Assembly: GCA_040437565.1 (NCBI GenBank)
Contig: JBDOQK010000001.1
Location: forward strand, 620,001 to 684,000
Length of the DNA: 64,000 bases
Origin: Albugo candida
Taxonomy: Eukaryota > Oomycota > Peronosporomycetes > Albuginales
Direction: 5' to 3'
Position numbers and translations under genes: made by a program. The notes under the pieces were generated by a model. That model was given only the letters and a program-made list of their open reading frames with translations. It was not told where the DNA came from and made no database searches. Below are positions 9,665-21,450 of this stretch, piece after piece. Numbering within the stretch: position 1 is the stretch's first letter; each line of letters opens with the position of its first letter.

Positions 9665-11594
9665 ATGGTTGAGTTGACCCTGACGTGTCTTATTGTTGGT
9701 CATGGACCGGTAATTTCGATTAAGATCGACGGTGGTAGGCAGGTATATTTTCTGAAAAAAGAAATTGTGGAGGAGAGAATGTACGATTTTCCTGCAGATG
9801 AACTGACGCTCTATTTGGCGAAAAAAAATGGCGCATTTCTCAGGTCTAACGACGCTGTTCGCTATCGACTATCCAAAGAAGACTGTCCGCAGGATATCAA
9901 AGACTCTTACATGAGCGCGGAGTCGTTCATGGATTCGCCTCTCCGGTTGCATCGCTTCTTTGATCAAAACGTTCAAGTTGAAGAAATCCACGTGCTCGTT
10001 CAATTGCCAGGAAATGCTTTGAAACGTCAAAAAGTGCCTCAAGATACCACACGTCTATATGCGGAGAAATTGCAAGATGTGGAAATGAGTGCTCTCACTA
10101 CGTCTAAAAAACTGGAAGCGTTTCTTTCATCACCCTTACCTATGAAATACCCGACCAATGATAATACATTGGTTGACGAGTGGCCGGAGTTTTTCGAGCA
10201 TTCTGAAGACAGATATATCAAACCAGATGTGTTTCATGATGCTTTGAATCGACGTTTTACGTTTTCGGATGCTGAAAGCGCGAATCTTCAATGGTGGGAT
10301 ATGCTGATTCGAAATCCGATCGAAGAGACGGCATCTATTCTGAATATACCTATTCTAGTTGGCAGAAATCAAATGGATCAATCCACTACGGAATATGCAA
10401 AGCGACCAGACTTCCTACTGTGGCTGAATAATGTTTTGGTTATGAATGGAGTAGAAAAAGGGCCTCTGGAGTTGCATAAAGCAAAGGGCGAAGTGATTGC
10501 AAAAATGACAAAAATGCCCTTGTCCGTTTTTGGAAAGATGCCGTTTCTATTTGCATATGCCGCGGCCAATTCATGGGTGCAATTTTTGGTCATAGATCGT
10601 TCGTTGAATGTCAATGTGATATCACAGCAGCTCAATTTGACAGTTTTACGGAATCGTATCCGATGTGTTGTATTATCGATCAACACTTGTCGTATCCTCA
10701 ACCATTACCAATCTCTAACACCAGACGGAATTTTGCCAATGTATAAGCAAATATCAAGTAACACGGGAAGTGTAACACTTTACGAAGACCACTTGCTGAA
10801 AAAACTCAACCAAGACCCTTGCGATTTTGAATCAGTAAGGGCTATTTATGACGCAGTAGAACGGAACCAAATTCAATGTACCGTTCGTTGCGACTATGAC
10901 AGATACGCGCGAAAGTTTAAATTGCAGCCGGTGGGTTTTACAAAGCTACCTGTCAATGATTTGGAGCTGATCTCTGCGTTAATTTGTGTCGCTCGTGCTC
11001 TTGTTGGCTTGCATGCACTAGGATATGTTCATAGGGATATCCGCTGGCCAAATATTTTGTGTTTGGGAGGCGATTCCTACATTCTGATTGATTTCGAAAA
11101 TGCAGGTCGCAATGGTGATCGGATGCCGGATGAATTATTAGAATCGCGAGTACTCGACCCNNNNNNNNNNNNNNNNNNNNNNNNNNNNNNNNNNNNNNNN
11201 NNNNNNNNNNNNNNNNNNNNNNNNNNNNNNNNNNNNNNNNNNNNNNNNNNNNNNNNNNNNGGATATCCGCTGGCCAAATATTTTGTGTTTGGGAGGCGAT
11301 TCCTACATTCTGATTGATTTCGAAAATGCAGGTCGCAATGGTGATCGGATGCCGGATGAATTATTAGAATCGCGAGTACTCGACCCATTGGTGAAGTCTA
11401 AGGATTTTGGGCATGTGTATCGGTCTTGTCATGATATGTATCAGTTTGGTGAATTGCTTGATGATGCCAGTGATTCATCGCTAACGCAATTACGAAGGAA
11501 TTTGATGAGCGATAATGTTGAAGAAAGATATACAGCGGAAGGAGCGCTGAAGTTCCTTTTAAACTTGCAGAAAAGAGTGCAAGATGATCATTAA
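9665..11594 (+). CDS. Crinkler (CRN)-like effector with kinase-like C-terminus, copy 1
   Basis: Starts at an ATG and runs open into a 100-N gap near its 3' end; the C-terminus resumes beyond the gap and ends at 11594. The N-terminal header is a ubiquitin-like CRN leader: LTCLIVGHG, a variant of the LFLAK motif, LTLYLAKK (residues 47-54), and HVLVQLP (109-115), the position where CRN leaders end and recombination with C-terminal domains occurs. The C-terminus has a protein-kinase-like catalytic segment: GLHALGYVHRDIRWPN (HRD at about 456-458) and LIDFENAG (D at about 476, DFE in place of DFG). CRN proteins are known cytoplasmic/nuclear effectors, and a kinase-type C-terminus is known for CRN8 of Phytophthora. 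There is no classical signal peptide, as is common for CRNs. The only interruption is the artefactual gap duplication. Host target and kinase activity are unknown. Confidence 0.8.
11035..11386. repeat. 100-N gap flanked by identical 126-bp direct copies
   Basis: 11035-11160 equals 11261-11386 around Ns 11161-11260. It duplicates the kinase-like segment of CRN copy 1 and throws the reading out of frame. This looks like an unmerged contig overlap rather than biology. Confidence 0.9.
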
Positions 11595-13224
11595 ATGCAA
11601 TGGAGCAATGAGTTTTATTGCGTTGAAAGTCGCGAACGATTTCTCAGTTACATGCTGGTTCAAAGTCCGGAAAAGTAAGTGCAGGAAACAGATCAGGTCG
11701 TTTATCGAGCCATTTGAACATGCGTGTTTTATTTTTGCTTCGTATAATCTATGATCATTGTCTTTTATGACTTTAAACTTTTTCTTACCACCCTCGTGCT
11801 TGTTTCTCTGAAACGGGAGTGTACTAGCCCATTCCGGTGTCAAAATGCATCAATGCTGGTGTTGTCGTGATTGTCACAGAATACGTCACGTAAATAATGA
11901 CATAAGACGAGGCTCGCGTGATTGACTTTTTTTGCATGGAATTTCCTGAGAGTAGCGCAAAATAGCTGACTCGAACAAAGCTCATTAGTTCATCTACTAC
12001 AACTAAAGCATTCCCACACACCTTATTTTTCGTTGCGCTCTCTATTTGAAACTTGATTTAACATGTTCATTACTTTACCAAATTCCGGAGCGTCCCAGCT
12101 GCACGAAGGACTCAATGCAGACGCACTTTCAGCAAGATGGTACTTCGTCTTGTGTAACAGCACGTTTATCGAGTGGCTACAGGAATAAAAAAACATCCCA
12201 ATACCTTTTCAATATATATTAAACAGAAAAGACGTTGAGATGCTGATCGCCTACAGATGAATCTTAGAGAAAGCATTGGAGCAAAAGATAAAGATAAAGG
12301 CGCGCATCCAGGGAGGAAGCATAAGAGTGCATGGCGGCGCGCTTTTCGTTACTGGATGAGCTGTCCGCTGAGCCACCTTCAAAGCACTACTCAGTCGTCA
12401 CTTATGTTGACGATATCCTTCGACATTTGTCTGAATCTACCAGTTCATGGCGACATTTGACTACATCTTCAGATGTCACATTATAAAACCAGATCAATAC
12501 TCTGTCTTTGTCGAAATTCCCACGACCAAAAGCAGAGCTGGAATCGCGGATTGTGCTCCAAAAGGTGAAGGAATCTTAGAGAGAATTGATACATCGTTTA
12601 CCAAGTGCCAATAGAATAATGCCAGCTTGAAGTTTCAATCACAAAGTGCTTCGATCAGAAAGCTGCATCAATTTAGCTCTAAAGATGTGAAACCTCTATT
12701 ACTTTTACTTTATCTTCAAGAACCACTTATTTTCTCCACTACCGTAAAACCTTCTGCGATTTTAGCAGTGTGATCCTCACAGTACGCCAGAACATTCCGT
12801 ACGAGCATTATTTTAACGACGTAAGACTTCACAGCAATACAATTCTTCTTTATAGCGAGCATTATTCATGCTTCTCATGCCTTTCTAATCGCCTGAGTGC
12901 TTCTTGTGTAAGCAGCGTTCGATTGGAGCTAATCAATCGATAAGCTACATGAAGACGTGAATATGAAAGCGCAGGAATAACAAGAAGAAGCGAGAAGCTG
13001 TGACCGGCGAGAGCAACTTTACCGCCAAAATCAAAGATTGCATGTGATCATAGAGGTCAGCATAAATCAACTTTTAATGCAGAAAGAGCGTAACCAAACT
13101 TTGGAAGAAACTTGACAATAAAAAAGACTTTGCCAACTTGTATATTCAAATAAAGTTATAGTTTCTTTTAGGATAGACCACCCTCAGTCTAACTCATTTA
13201 GAGCTATTGGATCCGAGACATCAA
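11595..13224. other. 3' flank of CRN copy 1 and decayed sequence
   Basis: 11640-12120 matches, diverged, the 3' flanks of CRN copy 3 (about 62020-62490) and, inverted, of copy 2 (about 37690-37840). 12515-12640 matches 59400-59530 around the phrase gagctggaatcgc and a gccaatagaa tract; in the second copy it reads like a decayed coding segment (LKQLRQKVELESQ). No intact gene was seen. Confidence 0.45.
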
Positions 13225-13878
13225 AACATTTCGGTGTGATTGGATCGAAATCGTCGGTGGTGTCATGGTCAAGAAAAATCAACCGTAATATCATGTCTCG
13301 ATGAGAGAACACAACTTCTTTTTGACCTTTTCCGAAAGCTAAAATTTGGTGAGCATTGCCATAATCGAAGGTGAACGTGCAATGGCGAAGGATAATCGTT
13401 TCTCGGAAAGGTTGAGCTCACTGGCATCCCAGCTGCCCCTCGCGATGCTCCGCAAATCGAAGTCACGTTCGAAGCTGAAACAAACACATCACCGCTGAAA
13501 AAGACGTATGTCTGAAGAAGAAATCCAGCGAATGATGCAAGAAGCTGCTATATTTGCTGACGAAGACAGACGTAATGACCAACGTATTGACGAAAGAAAT
13601 GCTTTGGAAGGATTCTTGTACAAGCTAAAATTTCAGTTCGACGACGAAGTGGCCGACAAAGATCGAAGAAGTCGACAAGAAGACTGCAAACAGTGCCGCT
13701 TCTTTTAGATGATTCGGACGGGGTAAACAGAACCAAGAATCTGGCAGGGGTGATTTTAGAAGACAAACAAATAGAGGTGGAGAAGTTTCTGATTCACTTA
13801 TGTCTAAGCTGTACCAGGAGGAGATGGTGGCGGTACCACGGAAGAGGAGGTGGAAGGGGAAAAAGACCCCGATAAATT
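13225..13878 (+). pseudogene. HSP70 (BiP-type) C-terminal fragment
   Basis: Successive blocks in different frames match the HSP70 substrate-binding domain and lid in the right order. They are IEIVGGVM (for IETVGGVMTKL), [49 protein letters not shown] and RIDERNALEGFLYKLK, then GGDGGGTTEEEVEGEKD before the stop. At least three frame changes separate them, and no ATPase domain was found upstream. The Gly/Glu-rich tail with ERxxxTKDN-like spacing suggests the ER form (BiP); the last residues PDKL are only reminiscent of a KDEL-type retrieval signal. It is a broken duplicate; a functional HSP70 must lie elsewhere. Confidence 0.8.
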
Positions 13879-14802
13879 ATAGGTGCATAGATTTGAAGCA
13901 AATCGATCCTTGCAGCTGAAGGAAAAAAAAGCGATACAGACTTTCAGGTATTCTCTACCCAGTCGCTAGAGTGCAAACCAACAGTGATCTTCGTTCTTCC
14001 GGTTTCTTCCTGTTGTTGAATTATGGAAAGGAGTTAGTTTGTCCTCTTGCACTAATTTGTGTTGATGCTCTCGAACGAGCTTTGTCGGTCAATAATCCCC
14101 CCCTTAACTCGTCACGAAGGCATAGCTTCTTTCTTGCTGCTGCTTTTTTACTTGGTTCCATTGCTCCTGGATAGTGAAGACTCATAAAGCTTCGGTAATT
14201 CATTCATAGCAGCTGATACGCTTGGAAATAACTCGAGGTCTTGTTTGAGCAGCTGTGGTTTCTGCAGTCTTGCTTCCATCCTCTTCTGGTTAGCCAGCGG
14301 CAAATTTTCGCCTTTTACTTCCTGCTACTCGATGGCTCTTTCACGTGAGCGGAAGGGGTGAAATTGTCCGTGAGCTACGGGGTTGCGTACACATTGTAGT
14401 TGTGCGCATCGAAAGAGGACGAAACACACGTTCCTTTCATGTGAAGTGCAGCCACGGGTCGATAGGTTTACCGAGTCGATGATTGGGCTGCTTCAAGTAG
14501 CGTTTTTTCAAAAGTTTGTTCACTCTAAAAAATTTTTTATGTTGAAGTGATAGAAGTGACGCGCCCAATTATAAGTCGATTGAAGTTGCAAATCTAAAGA
14601 TTACAATCTGGATAGAGGGAATCGACAGCTTATAGGTAGACACAAGTAGTAGACTACTTTGTGGCAAATGATAACGGCTGTGAGATTTTGTAAAATGCGA
14701 CGTTATCTTGATTGAATGCATTCGACGAGATTTCTTTGCTTCGTGTATGGCTTAATCTCGCAAGACATGTGCACTTCTTGATTCATATTCATCCAGCAAT
14801 TA
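13879..14802. other. Gene-free stretch
   Basis: No supported gene, RNA or repeat was seen. Confidence 0.3.
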
Positions 14803-15230
14803 TGACAAGTGGTGGCAAGAGCTCTCGACATTTGCAAAAGTCTTTCCTACTTCTTCTGCTAAAAGTATATTTGCCGTGGAAGAAAGCTCTTCATCCTTGA
14901 GGGATTTGAGGGATTCTTTTTGCTTGACCATGCGACTAGTTTCATATTTGTAAAAGGCTTGATAAAGAAGAAGTTCACTTCGATCAGTAAGAGACCCAAC
15001 GGATTCGACGGCTGGACTTAGATTGATGCCATAACGGACTTGTCCAATCGTGGCCATCAAGAGATTCCCGAAACCTTACTATGAGAGCGTTATCATTGGG
15101 CGAAACATTCCTACAGAAAGAGAGACGTGGAACTCACCTAGGATGTACTTGAGCCAAGCTAAAGGAGACAATTCATCAGGTCGGCCATGAAATTCAAAAG
15201 TCTTGGATTCGAACCGCACGTGACAAAGCA
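14803..15230 (-). pseudogene. Unrecognised two-exon gene remnant
   Basis: An 85-residue frame from an ATG at 15057 contains VRYGINLSPAVESVGSLT and KYETSRMVKQKESLK. It is preceded on the minus strand by a coding-like block (FESKTFEFHGRPDELSPLAW) ending at a good splice donor (ctag|gtgagt near 15136-15141). The two blocks read as successive exons of one protein, but stops lie upstream. I do not recognise the family. It could be a living small gene with more exons or a decayed copy. Confidence 0.35.
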
Positions 15231-16138
15231 CGTTGATTCAAGACTGTTGACTCTAAGTCTCTGATAGGTACCCATGATGACAGACGCACTCATATTCCTC
15301 CGAGTTGGCCCAACCGAGATTGTTTATTTGATTTTAAATAGCAATGAACGTGAGTACGTTCCCTTCTTCTACCTCGTCTCCTTTGCCTTACGTTTCAATG
15401 CAATGTAAAACATTTGCTCGAATGGATAAACCGACTCATCTTCTGTTCGTTGCCAAAAAGAGCAACAGCGAATGTCTCGGTGGCTCCTCAGTTTTTTCCA
15501 ACATTGGGAATCCTTGAGCAAACTCGCTTTTTCAAAAGCGGTAATTCAGAGTCTCATGAGATCCTTGATTTGAATTCGCGGTCACCATATTCTCAGGATT
15601 CACAAGCTGACCATTTCGTTTGATAAAATCGGGCTTCTTTTCATTGATATGGGACATTTTGACGCGTTCAGACTTTTTTGTGCTTCGGATTTCTTTCAGT
15701 GTTTGTCTTGCCCATTGCATTCAATGAAAATGAGTCCTGTAATTGGTGGTATGACGCAAGTATTACCGAATTATGGTGGGGTGTATAGTAATATAAAGCT
15801 AGTGTTATCATATAGTCAAGGGTANNNNNNNNNNNNNNNNNNNNNNNNNNNNNNNNNNNNNNNNNNNNNNNNNNNNNNNNNNNNNNNNNNNNNNNNNNNN
15901 NNNNNNNNNNNNNNNNNNNNNNNNTCAATTCAACACATTCTGCTCTTGTTTTCTATAGTAGCAATGGACAAGAGATTACACCTTTGCATGTAATAGTAAT
16001 CATTGGCAAGCTGTTTAGATGCAAAATAACCTCAGATAGATGCAAATGGGCAATAACGCGTCACCTGTGAGGAACGCAACTTTGGCTAGCTCAGATCCAG
16101 GACAAGCTCTAGTAACTAGATAATTTTCTTAATACATG
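15231..16138. other. Gene-free stretch with a 100-N gap
   Basis: Ns at 15825-15924 without a duplicated flank. No gene supported. The gap lies just outside the MULE copy, where repeats probably broke the assembly. Confidence 0.35.
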
Positions 16139-16296
16139 TTATTTTCGGCGTTGGTACATAATAATTGTTGTGTCTTTACGACGCATTATAGCTCAACAAC
16201 ACAAAACTGGTAATGAATCGTCTATTAATGACGAGTTTTTAGCTCAGTTGAAGATATCTATATTACTAGAATTAGCCTTAGACGTAAATGACTTCT
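16139..16296. repeat. Dispersed repeat, copy A
   Basis: About 160 bp similar to 19303-19462 in the same orientation (shared cgacgcattatagct, tgaatcgtct, ttagctcagttgaag, tctatattactagaatta). The last part also matches, inverted, the end of the insertion in CRN copy 2 (39797-39846). Probably the terminal part of a transposable element family. Confidence 0.6.
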
Positions 16297-19017
16297 ATTA
16301 GTTAGAAATGTAAAATTTATTTTTCAAAACAGTTGTGGGAGTAATAATTTAAGTAGACATGACGTAATCTAAATTAAAAATAAGTGTAATTTAAAAAAAA
16401 GTTGTCGGGATATCGATACCCATTATTTATTGTTACAAAAACGTTTTGGGAGTAATAATCTAAGTAGGCATGATATATTTTAAAATGACAAGGAAAAATG
16501 TGCTGCAAAAAAATTGTCAGGATATCAATACCCTTTTTTAAGGAACCCGGTATAGCCACACCGCCTTTTTGGTATAGCCGCACACCCTAACTTAATTGAG
16601 AATACCGGTATCGTTGCACCCTCCAAATATCTTTGATAAATGAGAACTGGTATCGGCACACTCGCTAAATTCCCTAAATTAAAATTAAAGTAGGAAACCG
16701 TATCGCCACACCCCTAAATTATTACAGATATGTTTTGTTAAATTTGGGTTGTGGACATGTGCGCCTGTTGTGACCTTGGTTGCAGGCCCCGCATCGTCGA
16801 TTTGGCAGTTTCTGCCCCTCCCACTCAACGTTCTCAAATGCGGCCAGATCTCGTTTGGTACTCGTTGACTCTTTCGGCCGTCCTTGTGAGGCCACTGTGG
16901 GAGGATCATTTACCCCTAGGCTTGGAACAGATGCAAGGCAATCGAGGTCCTGCTCAAAAAGGCACTACCTGTGTGGCGGCAACTCCGAATGATGCTCTTG
17001 CAACTTTTCCATAATGTCCGAAAAGCTTGTTTTTTTCTGGCGAGGCATTGCATGATGCAGTTTGAGATGTAAAGGACTTTGAAGCGACCACTGCTCATGA
17101 AAATGACCTTCATGCAATATTGACCTCATCTTTTGCAGCTCTTTGATGGCATGAGAGCACGGCAATCCTTTAGTGCTCGTGAATGTTCTAGTGCACTTTC
17201 ATTGCTCTCCATCGATAGTGCCTTTTGATACTACTTGAAGACCTGCAGAAAACAAAGTATGGTCAGTGCATATCTTGCCAGTACTGTACACAACTGTATG
17301 CATACAATAATGTTACATACTTCATTCAATGCATAATGTGAAATCGTTCTATTCACAGTTGTCCAAAAGCTCCTCCTAAGGCGGAAAATAATGTGTCAAC
17401 GATCGTATGCAACTTCTTGACTTGTTCCTTGGCGCTGCTGTTGAGCAGCGAGAGCCAATTTGCCCGCCTTCAACGCTTGATGTAGCTACATGCCCAACAT
17501 GCTAAAATTTTTTGGTCTAAGCAAGGATGAATTTTTCCTTGTGCGGAATCCATGTGGAATTTGAATACGCATAGCTAGTCTCATTAATACTATCTTTGAG
17601 GAGCAATCAATGCTTTTCGAACTTCTGTTCAGTCGATGAGCAGTACAATCCGTACCACTTTTTGAAAAATTCGTTCCAGTCTTCGTCATTTGCAAAGTGC
17701 TTTGAAGCGTTTGCCAGGACATTCTTATTAATATGCCATATGCAAAGCAGATTCTTCGCTTCAGGTATAACCCGTGAGATTGTAGCCATCAATGCCAATT
17801 CTCTGTCAATGACAATGAAAGTCGGACCAGCGATTCTATCTTGAGAAACTATCCTCATTCGCCGAAGTGCCCAAATGTAATCATCTTCTGATGCGTGTCG
17901 CAAGAAAAGATAGCAAAGGGAATATGACTGGTTTGTGCATGCCACACCCATGACATGGAGCAATGGCATTTGAAACCTGGAGATCTTGTATGCACTTAGT
18001 TGGTGTTGGGCAGAGATTAATTGGAAAGCATTTTACTCACCTGTTTGTTTGTATGCCGAATCTGCTATAAGAACATTACCCGAAGAAAAATCATTGTGTG
18101 TCGAGATGCAAGGCTTAGGTGCAATTTAGAGGTGAATTACTTGACCCGATGAGGGATCCCAATCAAGCTCATTCCTAGTGGCACTTTCCTTTAGTGTTTC
18201 CAGAAATGCTTCAAGAGGGCTACGACCAAGGAGAAACTCCACTCGTTCACTTTTTCGAACATCATAAATGTCTTGCCCGGTGGAAAGAGAAGCAGGATCA
18301 GACTACTTCAACGTACTCAAAATCAACCGAGGAGGTGCTCCACCTTTTGTCAAGTCCAGAATTTGCTGCCTCTGCACCTGGTTCAATACCCTGGCTTCTC
18401 GGAATGCTGCAAGATTCTCTACTGCCTCATTATTGTGAGTTGCAACGACCATACTCACTCGCCATTCTTGACCAGAATTTTGACTCATTTGGCGCTAAAT
18501 GGTGACTAAGGTGGGCACATTAGAAACCGCGTTGATGTTTGGCGGATCCTCGTGCCTTTGGTTTTGTAACACCACCGTGGACGCAAGCAAGCCACCCCTT
18601 CCTAGTATTTCCGTACTTGTCGGCTTTTGTGTGACCTTTCTTTGTGAATAGCCTTCTTGCCACGCAAAGGTTTGTACTGCCTCTTCCACAATCTCATAGG
18701 TCTCATATGTTCGTTTTAGGGGAGAAGCAAGTGGCATAGTGAGGACAGAGTATTTACTTTAGCGTACTTATAGCAATGTATATAGGTGCATATAGCGAAT
18801 TTGAAAATAGCGAGTGTGCGGATACCGGTGTTCTCAGTTAAGTTAAGGGGTGCGGCTATACCAAAAAGGGTATGTGACTATACCGGGCTTCTTAAAAAAA
18901 GGGTATTGATATCCCGACAACTTTTTTTAAAATTACAACATGCCTCGTTGAATTATTACTCTAGCATCTTTTTCTTTTTTTGCAAAATACATACGTGATT
19001 TTACATTTCTAACTAAT
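16297..19017 (-). mobile_element. MULE DNA transposon 1 with long terminal inverted repeats
   Basis: The outer 20 bases at 16297-16316 are the perfect reverse complement of 18998-19017. Similarity continues inward through gttgtcgggatatcaataccc and ggtatagccgcacacc to about 16640 and 18790. The left TIR carries two copies of a roughly 100-bp unit (gggagtaataat ... atatcaataccc), the right one carries one, and inside these lie spaced repeats of ggtat-gccacacc. A Mutator-like transposase is encoded on the minus strand between the TIRs. I could not see a clean 9-bp target duplication at these ends, so the true boundary may be slightly further out. Confidence 0.75.
16735..18737 (-). pseudogene. 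MULE transposase (FAR1/SWIM/zinc-knuckle type), degraded
   Basis: Read 3' to 5' on the + strand, the domains come in MULE order. A FAR1-like N-terminus has TYEIVEEAVQTFAWQEGY. A linker follows with NLAAFREARVLNQVQRQQ. The DDE core has MPLLHVMGVACTNQSYS, FIVIDRELALM and LLCIWHINKNV (the conserved C-W-H). Then come a SWIM remnant (GLPCSHAIKELQ) and a C-terminal zinc knuckle CGACNQGHNRRTC just after a GRPK basic motif. An intron-like gtgagt...ccag lies ahead of the core. Frame changes separate several blocks, so it is probably inactive. MULE transposases cut and paste DNA at TIRs. FAR1-like proteins are domesticated relatives, but the TIRs argue for a transposon. Confidence 0.75.
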
Positions 19018-19302
19018 TACATCCATGCACACCCTAAATTTTTGCTCCAGCAGCTTCAATCGAGAATTATTTGTGATTGGCTGATACATAGAACGCTTCA
19101 TCTGTGATAGGCTATCACTTCTGACAATTTCCATTTGACACATAGCATTTGAGCATCGGACACAGGGAAATGCAGGTGCAGCAATTGAGGGAAATCGGCC
19201 ATTACAAGCGGTCTTGCGGAATTCTGGTTACAAGGTTAGATTCAGAACGAGCTTTAGTTTAAAATTAGATATTTTTACTTCACAGAATTATTTCCTAACA
19301 CA

Positions 19303-19462
19303 TTTTACTTTCGGCTGTTAGTGTATAATAACTTTTGCATCTTCACGACGCATTATAGCTTAACAGACTGGGAATGAATCGTCTACTCATGATGAGTGTT
19401 TAGCTCAGTTGAAGGTGTCTATATTACTAGAATTAGACTAACTGACTTCTCTAGTTGCCTAG
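19303..19462. repeat. Dispersed repeat, copy B
   Basis: Similar to copy A (16139-16296) and, at its right end (ctctagttgcctag), to the inverted end of the insertion in CRN copy 2. It runs straight into the Ns at 19463-19562. Confidence 0.6.
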
Positions 19463-19562
19463 NNNNNNNNNNNNNNNNNNNNNNNNNNNNNNNNNNNNNN
19501 NNNNNNNNNNNNNNNNNNNNNNNNNNNNNNNNNNNNNNNNNNNNNNNNNNNNNNNNNNNNNN
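19463..19562. other. 100-N assembly gap inside repeats
   Basis: No duplicated flanks; it lies between two transposon-derived repeats. Confidence 0.9.
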
Positions 19563-19631
19563 GGCTCTAAATACGGGGGGGGGTGATAATAGTTAAAGTG
19601 GTGTGTGATTATAGGCGCTCCCCAAAAAAAT

Positions 19632-19770
19632 CGTGGGAGTAATAATCTAAGTAGGCATGATGTTATGTGAAATGAAAAATAAAAATGTAATTAGAAAACG
19701 TTGTCGGGATATAAATACCCTAAAAAAATTATCGGGATATCAATACCATATATTCAATAAAATCTATGCT
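19632..19770. repeat. Orphan MULE-1 terminal repeat fragment
   Basis: Contains gggagtaataatctaagtag and two gggatat-aataccc boxes, in the same order and orientation as the left TIR of MULE 1 (16332-16541). Copy A plus left TIR is thus mirrored by copy B plus this fragment, a direct repeat of a composite unit about 3.2 kb apart. Confidence 0.6.
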
Positions 19771-20529
19771 TCTAAGCGGCTCGATGGTCTAATACAAGAC
19801 AACAGGACATTCTATGGGCATAAGTCCTTGCATTGACGACAACAATGCTATACCTCTGTCAAGTATCGATCTTGCTCTTCTATTAATCCTGTCACTGCAA
19901 GCTGGTTGCTTTGATTGTCAGTTTTCTGATTCGATAAGAAAGTTGCTATCATTTCTTTATTCTTATCAGGTTGCTCTAGTTCTTTTTGCAATTGCTTATA
20001 TTCTTGAGAAGAAGTGGGTTCACTGCTTTGCAATTGATTCAAAAATGTTCTTGCATTTTAACATATTCCGCCATTGGGCAAGCGCGAAATTGACAGGCAC
20101 CCTTGAGAAAAGACCATCTACTAACAGTACATCTTGTCCTGTTGTCAAAAGTGTATTTACATCGTCATTCCAATCTCTTCTCAGACATCCTATCCATTCT
20201 TGTACGGTCAAGTGCTGTTCAGTGGTCCCGTAGATGGACTTGGATTTCATTCGACCATTTATTAATCAATTCGTCTTGACGATTAGTCATAATCAGACAG
20301 CACATCGGTAGTCGGTGATACTCCATTGAGACAGTGCTTGCTAAAAGAGCAATGTGGTTTTCAGAAGATCCCCGGTTCCAGTACACGTTGCTTTGAAAGA
20401 ATATGCTCAACTTGAATATACTTTAGATGGCCAATTTTATATATAAATCATTCGACTAGAGAGAGAACCACAGGCCGCTCATTCTGTAGTTCATTTCCGT
20501 GGTCAATGAACACTAATTACGTAGGAAAA
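19771..20529. other. Decayed sequence with minus-strand frames
   Basis: Three adjoining minus-strand frames (20410-19848) look coding in composition (for example TVQEWIGCLRRDWNDDV and FALAQWRNMLKCKNIF) but shift frame between blocks. No family recognised. It could be a decayed gene or an element. Confidence 0.3.
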
Positions 20530-20960
20530 ATGCAACCAAAATAGTACAGCTTCTAGACATAAAACGGGACTCAAAGTCCGAAACAGAAATCGATACAGCT
20601 GAAAAACCTGCAAAAACAAAATGTTCATCGGTATATCAGCGGTCATTACTATCCTCCATGCCGCCAACAAAATTTCCGGTTTTAGCTGAATCGTATAATC
20701 AGATCAAAGACGATCATGACAATTTCGAGATCAAATTTGTCTGATCTGACCGCGCTGAGAACCAATTTAAGCTATACTACGACTTCATGCCGTGGCTAGC
20801 ACATTCTTACAGTCGACGAGACATCTAAACCTGTGCGACCGCTTCGGTGGGAAAACAGTTCCTGCATCGCTTTTCGTGAATCGAGAAGGAAAGCTACTGG
20901 AGTCTCACGGACGTTTTTTTCTCGAAAACGCGCGGCCAATCCTTAGGGGCTGATCTAAAG
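20530..20960 (+). pseudogene. Nucleoredoxin/tryparedoxin-like remnant
   Basis: The blocks match a TryX-like thioredoxin fold in order: YISGHYYPPCRQ (family YFSAHWCPPCR), LAESYNQIKDDHDNFEIKFV, ENQFKLYYDFMPWLAHSY, LCDRFGGKTVPASLFVNREGKLL and then SHGRF. The first catalytic Cys of WCPPC is Tyr here, an in-frame stop follows KFV, and at least two frame shifts occur, so it is inactive. Family knowledge: these are thiol-disulfide oxidoreductases of the cytosol or nucleus. Confidence 0.75.
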
Positions 20961-21450
20961 TCATTCCGACCCAGCATTTTGATAATGAAAGCGTGCTCGG
21001 TGTGATCCATTTATTGTAATATTCTTTCTCGCAATCGCGTATAGAATTACAAGGTCACAAAATTTTACCTTCTATAGCCATTATCATGCAACTGGGATAA
21101 AACCTTATACATATTCCGTGCAGCATTATCGTATCCAACATTGTGTCGGAAATACACTTGTAAAGAGCCGCAATTCCTAGCCCAAAATCCAGCACATTGG
21201 ATTACCTTACTTCACATACAGCTCAGGTATATTTGTAAATTCATTCCGTAGACTCCACTTGAATATTGTGCAAGGTAGGAAGACTGTTGTGACAATGGTC
21301 AGCGTATAGATGACATAATTCATTTGATATGACTTCCAATCACGATAGCCTTCTTTCAGCAGGCGTCACATTTGTAATTGCAACTCTATATCGTCCAAAA
21401 TTTGAAACATGTGATCATAAACATCTCAAATACAAGCGGTAACAATTTCA
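20961..21450. other. Gene-free stretch
   Basis: Nothing supported. Confidence 0.3.

Noticed and set aside
16751-17014. + strand frame inside MULE 1
   Set aside because: Antisense to the zinc-knuckle end of the transposase, which explains the conservation.
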